From the NCBI GenBank assembly GCA_017522915.1, contig JAFWXX010000004.1, positions 1-36,908 on the forward strand: DNA of 36,908 nt, in the 5' to 3' direction. Source of the stretch: Bacteroidaceae bacterium (GTDB lineage Bacteria; Bacteroidota; Bacteroidia; Bacteroidales; Bacteroidaceae). Positions 31,484 through 36,908 of the stretch are shown here, piece by piece. Every line of letters begins with the position of its first letter. Positions within the stretch are counted from its first letter, which is position 1. The notes beneath the pieces are model-generated. The model was not told the DNA's origin. It was given only the letters and a program-made list of their open reading frames with translations, and searched no databases. Both the position numbers and the translations under genes were made by a program.

Positions 31484-33868
31484 TTACAATTCTACGAGTA
31501 TTCTTGCATTAATCAGTCGGCCTGTCAGGTAGTTCGGCACGGCGTATGTATTGTTGCTGACATCGCTTACCCAATAGTAAGAGTTGACATTGTTTATATC
31601 AAGAAGATTGAAGGCATCTATCCCTAGCCATACGTTTCTAAGGTATTTGCGCAAGCCGGTACGGTGATTTTTCTCTTCGTTGTCGAAGAGACGGTAGGAC
31701 ATTCCTATATCGACGCGCTTGTATGCCGGAGCTCTGAAAATCTGCTTCTCACGTCCTGAATGTGGCGGGCCGAAAGGCAAGCCGTCGGCGTATGTGGCCT
31801 GAAGGCTCATCTTCCATTTGTCTGTTCCTGGGAAATAGTCAGTAAAGTAGAGCGAGGCGTTATAGCGGCTGCTTGTCGGGCGCGGAATCCAGTCGCCTCC
31901 TCTGATTTTCTCCTTTGTCTCCATAATGGACAGTGTCACCCATGAGTCTGTTCCCGGAACGAATTCTCCAAAGAGCTTCATGTCTATTCCGGCTGCATAT
32001 CCTTTTGCGCAGTTCTCGCCATAATATACTATGCGCACGTTGTCTATGTTGTAAGGAATGAGATTGTCGAGTTTCTTGTAATATGCTTCGGCTGTAAACT
32101 TGAATGGACGGCCAAGCATTTCGAAGTGATAGTCGCATCCGAGTACGAGATGTATCGAGCGTTGTGACTTGATGTCCTTGTTGAGCACGACCGTTGCCAT
32201 GCCGTCAACAACAGTGGTGTCGCGCATCTCCTTGTAGAATGGAGTCTGGTAATATACTCCGGCTGCAACACGGAATGTCAGGTCTTTGTTGAAGCTTGGT
32301 ATAAGGCCTGCGCTTATACGTGGCGATACTATAGTCTCCTTGTTCCAGTCCCAGTATGACAGTCGTACTCCGGCGTTGAGCGAAACGACACCCCATTTGC
32401 AAGAAAACTTGTATGTATCCTGTGCGTATATGCTGATGTGGTTGCTGTTGCCGTTTGTCTTTGATACAAGATTATATACCGGGCGAAGAGTGCTGCCGCT
32501 AGGGATATTGTATCCTACGGAGTCGCGCAATTCCCACTCGCGTCTGTTGTCGTCGAAGCTCTCGTTCTTCCATTCGATGCCCCAACGCAGGTCGTGTGCC
32601 TTCAGATAGTGCTTGCCGATGAGTGAAACTGTCTTTACATCGGCATCGAGGTAGTTGCGTGCATGTTCTCTGTAACCTCCGACACCCATGTTCTCGCTTG
32701 TGACGACTTCGTTCAGCCAGTACTCTCCGAGAATGTCGTATGTCTCTTCTTCCTTTGTCTTGAACATTGAGGTCTGCAAGGTGAACTGGTGGTATTCGTT
32801 AGGTGTGAAGCTCAGTGCTGCAGCTCCGAACATGGTACGGAAAAGGTCTGTCTCCCAACCATCGAAATATACCTTGAACTCTTTCGCGTCCTCAAGTGTT
32901 CCGAAGGTGGTGGTTCTGTCAGTCGGAGTGAACTTGTATTCGTTGTTGGCAATGTTTGCTATTACGCTCAGATTGAGTTTGTTTGTTATGCGCCAATCTA
33001 TGAATGCCTGGTAGTCGAGGAATTTTGGCTTGTATTCGCCTTTGGTGTCCATTGTTCCCAAAAGGTACTGGTTGCTCTTGTATCGGATGGAGTTCGATAT
33101 GCTTACCTTGTTGTTGCCCCAGCCTACGTATGCGCTTCCGCCGAGAAGACTGGCCGATATGGTGCTTTCGAATTCACGGGGCTTGCGATAGGTGATGTCG
33201 AGTACCGACGACATCTTGTCGCCGTACTTGGCTTCGAATCCACCGGTCGAGAATGCAATGGCTCCTACCATGTCCGGGTTAAGGAAGCTCAGGCCCTCCT
33301 GTTGTCCTGCTCTTATGAGCAATGGGCGGTATATCTCTATGCCGTTTACATATACGCTGTTCTCGTCGAAGTTTCCGCCGCGCACGTTGTATTGTGAGCT
33401 AAGCTCGTTGTGAGAACTGACTCCGGCCTGTGACTTTATTATATCTTCGATTGTGTTCCCGCTTGCCGACGGCTGAAGGCGCATCATGTCGGGAATCTCG
33501 ATTTTCTGTGTTCCGCCCATCTGACGCTCCTTGTCAACAATCTCTACGGCCTGGAGCGCGAAGTCAACGGAAGGCAGCATTACATTGACTATAAGTGTGT
33601 CCTTGGGGTTCTTGAATGTGCGTTTGCGTGTCTGGTAGCCTATCATGGAGTATGCAATCACCAGACTGTCCTTGCTTTCGCATGTGAGGGTATAGTTTCC
33701 TCTCAGGTCGGCTGTAGTGCCGGCCAGTCCGCCGACTACGCTTACATTGGCAATTTCGATAGGCCTGTGGTTCTCGTCGGTTACACGTCCCTTGATTGTT
33801 ACTCTTTGTGCTGTTGCAAATGTTGCCAACAGAATGGTTATTGCGGTTAGGAGGATTCTGTTTTTCAT
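31484..33868 (-). CDS. TonB-dependent receptor with carboxypeptidase-like N-terminal domain
   Basis: This 794-residue outer-membrane receptor has a signal peptide (1-20, ending ATAQ). A CarboxypepD_reg-like beta-sandwich lies at about 22-100 (VTIKGRVTDENHRPIEIANVSV). The plug domain lies at about 125-225 (SQAGVSSHNELSSQYNVRGGNFDENSVYVNGIEIYRP). The 22-strand barrel runs to the end (final strand GRLINARILVEL). There is no SusD partner beside it, so it is not a typical polysaccharide-utilisation pair. The substrate is unknown; iron complexes, vitamins, peptides or glycans are possible. It lies 76 bases after the GNAT-like gene on the same strand and ends in its own terminator. Confidence 0.9.
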   Translation of the reverse strand: MKNRILLTAITILLATFATAQRVTIKGRVTDENHRPIEIANVSVVGGLAGTTADLRGNYTLTCESKDSLVIAYSMIGYQTRKRTFKNPKDTLIVNVMLPSVDFALQAVEIVDKERQMGGTQKIEIPDMMRLQPSASGNTIEDIIKSQAGVSSHNELSSQYNVRGGNFDENSVYVNGIEIYRPLLIRAGQQEGLSFLNPDMVGAIAFSTGGFEAKYGDKMSSVLDITYRKPREFESTISASLLGGSAYVGWGNNKVSISNSIRYKSNQYLLGTMDTKGEYKPKFLDYQAFIDWRITNKLNLSVIANIANNEYKFTPTDRTTTFGTLEDAKEFKVYFDGWETDLFRTMFGAAALSFTPNEYHQFTLQTSMFKTKEEETYDILGEYWLNEVVTSENMGVGGYREHARNYLDADVKTVSLIGKHYLKAHDLRWGIEWKNESFDDNRREWELRDSVGYNIPSGSTLRPVYNLVSKTNGNSNHISIYAQDTYKFSCKWGVVSLNAGVRLSYWDWNKETIVSPRISAGLIPSFNKDLTFRVAAGVYYQTPFYKEMRDTTVVDGMATVVLNKDIKSQRSIHLVLGCDYHFEMLGRPFKFTAEAYYKKLDNLIPYNIDNVRIVYYGENCAKGYAAGIDMKLFGEFVPGTDSWVTLSIMETKEKIRGGDWIPRPTSSRYNASLYFTDYFPGTDKWKMSLQATYADGLPFGPPHSGREKQIFRAPAYKRVDIGMSYRLFDNEEKNHRTGLRKYLRNVWLGIDAFNLLDINNVNSYYWVSDVSNNTYAVPNYLTGRLINARILVEL

Positions 33869-33944
33869 TTTATTGATATTGTAGTGCGCTTCCGGCCATG
33901 CCGGCTGCGTATATGCGATACAAACTTATAACGTGCTTTTTTTC

Positions 33945-34931
33945 TTAAACGTATATCGAACGTAAAATTTTATTTATCCAGTTCCACTTGAAATGGTACC
34001 AGCGTAGGGTGCCTACCTGCTTCCCACCGTAGTTAAGAAGAGTGTTTATGAAATTCCGGTGCAGGCGTGACAAGTCTCTTACCTCAAGGAACTCGAAGTG
34101 TGCAAAGCCCCGTCGGTAGGCTTCGGTCAGCGATGCCCATATGGCCATAATGCCGGGGTACTGCATCGGATAGCTCTTGCGTAGGCCGCAACTGTAGGCA
34201 AGGTAAGCGCGTTCCGTGTCGTAGAGGCAAATCGAGCTTCCTATGATTCTCTCTTTGTATTCGACGATGAAAAGCTTTGATTTTTCCGATAGAGCACCGC
34301 TGCTGTCGTGCAGCATTGCATTTAATGCTCCAATACTGGGGAGTCTGCGTCTTGTCTTGCTCATATAGTAGTTCTTGAGCAGCTGCAGCCCCTCCTTTAT
34401 CTCTTTCTCTGTTATTGCCTGTCTGTATGTTACCCCGTTGCTTTCTGCTTTGCGTATATGTGCACGGTAGGAGCGTGTCAGTCTCTCTTGCGGTGACTTG
34501 CTGTGCAGGGATATGTACATGCGCTGGTCGCGTACGGGTACGAAGCTGTGCCTGTTGAATGTGCTGTATGCAAAGCGTGAATCTTCGATGTTCTGTACTT
34601 CTATGAAGGTGTGGTGGAAGTCGAACATGTCGAAGACCTTTTCTATGAACATGGAAAAGACCTCCTCCCGGTTGCAGCACTCCTTGCAATATACACCTTC
34701 TCCTAATATCGAATACCAGAAACTCAGTACCGGAGGTATGATGCGTATGTCTCTTCTTTTTGCAATAAGCAGGTGTCCAATCTCGTTGTTGTTGCTGTCG
34801 TATGCAACAAGCATATAGGGCTTGCACCCCTTGCTCTTCTCAAGGACCTTGAACATGTGTGCTGAGTGTATCGCCGAGCCTTCAATCAGCTCCGGCAATT
34901 CTCCGCTACGTGTAAAGATTTCGATACGCAT
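33945..34931 (-). CDS. GNAT/FemAB-like acyltransferase
   Basis: The 328-residue protein resembles GNAT-superfamily enzymes of the FemAB/peptidoglycan bridge or lipid-linked type. It has an N-terminal half with HLLIAKRRDIRIIPP and a C-terminal half with the acyltransferase core (LFIVEYKERIIGSSICLYD, AYLAYSCGLRKSYPMQYPGIMAIWASLTEAYRRGFAHFEFLEV). The segment RSYRAHIRKAESNGVTYR is typical of this group. No transmembrane helix is evident. The acyl or aminoacyl donor and acceptor are unknown. It is divergent from tsaD and upstream of the TonB receptor gene. Confidence 0.7.
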   Translation of the reverse strand: MRIEIFTRSGELPELIEGSAIHSAHMFKVLEKSKGCKPYMLVAYDSNNNEIGHLLIAKRRDIRIIPPVLSFWYSILGEGVYCKECCNREEVFSMFIEKVFDMFDFHHTFIEVQNIEDSRFAYSTFNRHSFVPVRDQRMYISLHSKSPQERLTRSYRAHIRKAESNGVTYRQAITEKEIKEGLQLLKNYYMSKTRRRLPSIGALNAMLHDSSGALSEKSKLFIVEYKERIIGSSICLYDTERAYLAYSCGLRKSYPMQYPGIMAIWASLTEAYRRGFAHFEFLEVRDLSRLHRNFINTLLNYGGKQVGTLRWYHFKWNWINKILRSIYV

Positions 34932-34962
34932 TGTCCGGGTTCAAAAGTTTTGGTTTGTAAAG

Positions 34963-34993
34963 TTAGTGAAAAAGAAATAATATTGTATCTTCG
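34963..34993 (+). promoter_or_regulatory. promoter of tsaD
   Basis: TTAG (34963-34966), a 19-base spacer and TATCTTCG (34986-34993) fit the Bacteroidetes promoter with one change in each box, about 66 bases before the tsaD ATG. Confidence 0.6.
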
Positions 34994-35059
34994 CGTAGCG
35001 AAATATTTGCTCCGGGTTGCGATGCGTATGTACTGCTCCCTGAGCGTGGTTTTTATAGA

Positions 35060-36082
35060 ATGGATAAGGTTTATATATTAGCTATAGAGTCTTCATGTGA
35101 CGACACGTCGGCTGCAGTGATGTGTAACGATGTTGTGCTTTCCAATGTTACGGCCGGCCAGGCAGTGCATGAACAGTACGGCGGTGTTGTGCCTGAACTT
35201 GCATCAAGGGCGCATGAACAGAATATTGTTCCGGTAGTGGACGCGGCACTCAAAAAGGCCGGCATAACAAAAGAGCAGCTCAAGGCAATAGCCTTTACAC
35301 GCGGTCCGGGCTTGATGGGGTCGTTGCTGGTGGGTGTCTCTTTTGCGAAAGGCCTTGCGGCATCGTTGGGAATCCCTATGGTAGAGGTCAATCATCTGCA
35401 AGGTCATATAATGGCACACTTCATAAAGGAAGAGGGTGTAGAGGCCAACTCTCCTGAATTTCCGTTCCTTTGCCTTATGGTGTCGGGCGGCAACTCGCAG
35501 ATTGTCAAGGTCAACAGCTACAAGGATATGGAAATCATAGGCCAGACAATAGACGATGCTGCCGGTGAGGCTATGGACAAATGTGCTAAGGTTATGGGGC
35601 TGGGATATCCCGGCGGTCCCATTATTGACAGGTTGGCAAGGCAGGGAAATCCCAAGGCATACGCATTCAGCAAGCCTCATATACCGGGGTTCGACTATAG
35701 CTTCAGCGGGCTCAAGACTTCGTTTCTTTATACACTGCGCAAGTTTGTCGAGGAAGAGGAGAACTATGTCCAGTCTCACATGGAAGATCTTGCAGCCTCA
35801 TTCGAGGCTACCGTTGTCGCCGTCCTTATGGATAAGCTGTACAAGGCTTCGAAGGCTTTGGGTATAAAGCGCATTGCCTTGTCGGGCGGCGTATCGGCAA
35901 ATACTGCATTGCGTCAGGCGTATCACGATTATGCCAAACGCTATGGCTGGGAGATTTATATACCTAAGTTCGGATTTACTACAGATAATGCAGCGATGAT
36001 TGGAATCGTGGGTTACTACAAGTTCCTTGACGGTGATTTCTGTGCTATGGACCAGCCGGCTTTCTCGCGTACCATATTATAA
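35060..36082 (+). CDS. tsaD: tRNA N6-adenosine threonylcarbamoyltransferase
   Basis: TsaD transfers the threonylcarbamoyl group to A37 of ANN-decoding tRNAs, working with TsaB and TsaE. The 340-residue ASKHA-fold protein has AIESSCDDTSAA, PELASRAHEQN, the metal-binding H112 and H116 in NHLQGHIMAH, VSGGNSQIV, GEAMDKCAK and the C-terminal SGGVSANTALR and TTDNAAMIG motifs. The start at 35060 fits the family N-terminus and lies below a reasonable promoter. The cinA-like gene follows 10 bases after the stop. Confidence 0.97.
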   Translation: MDKVYILAIESSCDDTSAAVMCNDVVLSNVTAGQAVHEQYGGVVPELASRAHEQNIVPVVDAALKKAGITKEQLKAIAFTRGPGLMGSLLVGVSFAKGLAASLGIPMVEVNHLQGHIMAHFIKEEGVEANSPEFPFLCLMVSGGNSQIVKVNSYKDMEIIGQTIDDAAGEAMDKCAKVMGLGYPGGPIIDRLARQGNPKAYAFSKPHIPGFDYSFSGLKTSFLYTLRKFVEEEENYVQSHMEDLAASFEATVVAVLMDKLYKASKALGIKRIALSGGVSANTALRQAYHDYAKRYGWEIYIPKFGFTTDNAAMIGIVGYYKFLDGDFCAMDQPAFSRTIL

Positions 36083-36092
36083 TATATAATCT

Positions 36093-36599
36093 ATGGCTTC
36101 TGTTGAAGATGATATAAGGCTGCAAGCCGGCATGCTTGTCGAGGCTCTGAGGGAAAACAGTTTTACTTTTGCTGCAGCGGAGAGCTGTACCGGAGGTGCT
36201 GTCTCTCAAGCGGTTACCTCTGTCGCAGGTTGCTCCGATGTGATGCGTGGCGGAGTGGTGGCATATCATAACGATGTAAAGCGTAATGTGCTAGGCGTGT
36301 CGTCTTCCTCGCTCGATAAGTATGGTGCCGTTAGCCGCGAGGTGGCCGAACAGATGGTGCAGGGTGTGTCACAACTGCTTTCTGCCGAATGTGCTGTAGC
36401 AACTACAGGAGTGGCCGGCCCAGGCGGAGGAACACCTGATAAACCCGTTGGAACAGTATGGATTGCCGCAAAGGTACGTGGCCGTATTGCAGTGAAATTG
36501 CTGTCTCTGGAAGATAAAGGACGGGCAAATAATGTAAGGCAAACAGTGGCCGAAGTGTTGCGCCTTATGAATGAAATGCTTTGTCGTAACACTTTTTAG
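36093..36599 (+). CDS. CinA C-terminal domain protein (nicotinamide-nucleotide amidohydrolase, PncC-type)
   Basis: The 168-residue protein corresponds only to the CinA C-terminal domain. It has TFAAAESCTGGAVSQAVTSVAG, GGVVAYHNDVKRNVLGV, YGAVSREVAEQM and TTGVAGPGGGTPDKPVGTVWIA, all diagnostic. Such PncC-type proteins deamidate nicotinamide mononucleotide to nicotinate mononucleotide, recycling the by-product of NAD-dependent DNA ligase. The N-terminal COG1058 domain of long CinA is absent, which is normal for stand-alone PncC. It is probably co-transcribed with tsaD. Confidence 0.92.
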   Translation: MASVEDDIRLQAGMLVEALRENSFTFAAAESCTGGAVSQAVTSVAGCSDVMRGGVVAYHNDVKRNVLGVSSSSLDKYGAVSREVAEQMVQGVSQLLSAECAVATTGVAGPGGGTPDKPVGTVWIAAKVRGRIAVKLLSLEDKGRANNVRQTVAEVLRLMNEMLCRNTF

Positions 36600-36626
36600 C
36601 AAAAACGAAAAATAATTGGGGTTTTG

Positions 36627-36658
36627 TTTGCAAGATTATTCGAAATCCTATATCTTTG
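36627..36658 (+). promoter_or_regulatory. promoter of rpmB
   Basis: TTTG (36627-36630), a 20-base spacer and TATCTTTG (36651-36658) are an exact Bacteroidetes promoter, about 50 bases before the rpmB ATG and after the cinA-like gene stop. Confidence 0.85.
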
Positions 36659-36707
36659 CACTCTGTTTTGAGTAGGTATCAAAAGAATAAACAAAAAATA
36701 TATAGAG

Positions 36708-36908
36708 ATGTCTAAGATTTGTCAAATCACCGGTAAGAAAGCTATGGTGGGTAACAATGTTTCACACTCAAAGAGAAGAACAAAGCGTCTTTTCAACGTG
36801 AACTTGTTTACTAAGAAGTTCTTCTATGTAGAAGAAGATTGTTGGATTCAGTTGCGCGTGAGTGCAGCGGGGTTAAAAATTATCAACCGAGTAGGTCTTG
36901 ATGCTGCT
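36708..36908 (+). CDS. rpmB: 50S ribosomal protein L28 (partial, cut by window end)
   Basis: The 67 codons visible begin [21 protein letters not shown] and continue through [19 protein letters not shown], then [18 protein letters not shown]. This is the L28 sequence, including the conserved G-x-NVSHS and TKR-x-F-x-NL segments. About 20 residues are expected beyond the window edge. It has its own consensus promoter. L28 is a large-subunit ribosomal protein, often followed by rpmG, which cannot be seen here. Confidence 0.95.
   Translation, partial: MSKICQITGKKAMVGNNVSHSKRRTKRLFNVNLFTKKFFYVEEDCWIQLRVSAAGLKIINRVGLDAA

Noticed and set aside
31484..33868. SusC of a polysaccharide-utilisation locus
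   Set aside because: No SusD gene is adjacent and the length (794 residues) is shorter than typical SusC proteins (~1000), so only a general TonB-dependent receptor is claimed.

Overview
The window looks like a chromosomal segment of a member of the Bacteroidales, probably a Bacteroides/Prevotella-like gut organism. Four observations support this. Promoters match the Bacteroidetes TTTG-N19-21-TAnnTTTG pattern. Secreted proteins carry C-terminal sorting-type tails and one lipoprotein has an acidic post-cysteine surface signal. There is a TonB-dependent receptor with an N-terminal carboxypeptidase-like domain. DUF4270, DUF5686-like and methylmalonyl-CoA decarboxylase-type genes are present. The assignment is an inference from gene content; no 16S gene is present. 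I see no transposase, integrase, phage gene or CRISPR array.

Layout. 1-2.5 kb (minus): ilvA-ridA (threonine deaminase with its enamine/imine deaminase), rpmH and tRNA-Arg(UCU). 2.6-7.4 kb: a Crp/Fnr-type regulator divergent from a large secreted GH85 endo-beta-N-acetylglucosaminidase with LamG and sorting domains. 7.5-12.4 kb (plus): miaA, a diacylglycerol-kinase-like gene, kdsA and an outer-membrane-type protein, closely packed. 12.5-17.2 kb (plus): an alpha-glucan operon of debranching-enzyme homologue, GT4 glycosyltransferase and GH57 protein. 17.3-19.6 kb (minus, convergent): a DUF4270 surface lipoprotein and a short GT5 (starch synthase-like) protein. 20-21.2 kb (plus): panC-panD. 21.2-23.8 kb (minus): methylmalonyl-CoA epimerase, carboxyltransferase, a 49-residue OadG-tail-like protein and a biotin carrier. 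23.85-24.04 kb: an 80-bp tandem repeat with promoter-like boxes. 24.3-26.8 kb (plus): long-chain acyl-CoA ligase and a small secreted protein. 26.9-34.9 kb (minus): an acidic 60-residue peptide, a 1315-residue secreted multidomain protein, a TonB-dependent receptor and a GNAT/FemAB-like transferase. 35-36.9 kb (plus): tsaD, a cinA-C-type amidase and the start of rpmB.

Most of the window is housekeeping or ordinary accessory metabolism. The part I consider most likely to hide something new is the alpha-glucan locus. There the GH57 protein lacks both catalytic carboxylates. The GT5 protein is half-length and lacks the ADP-glucose KxGG motif. The debranching homologue has Asn where relatives often have Asp. 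They sit with a surface lipoprotein of unknown function. Other points of interest are the 80-bp repeats, whose hairpin is preserved despite base changes, the membrane-less OadG tail without an OadB gene, and the small acidic double-glycine peptide next to a giant secreted protein.
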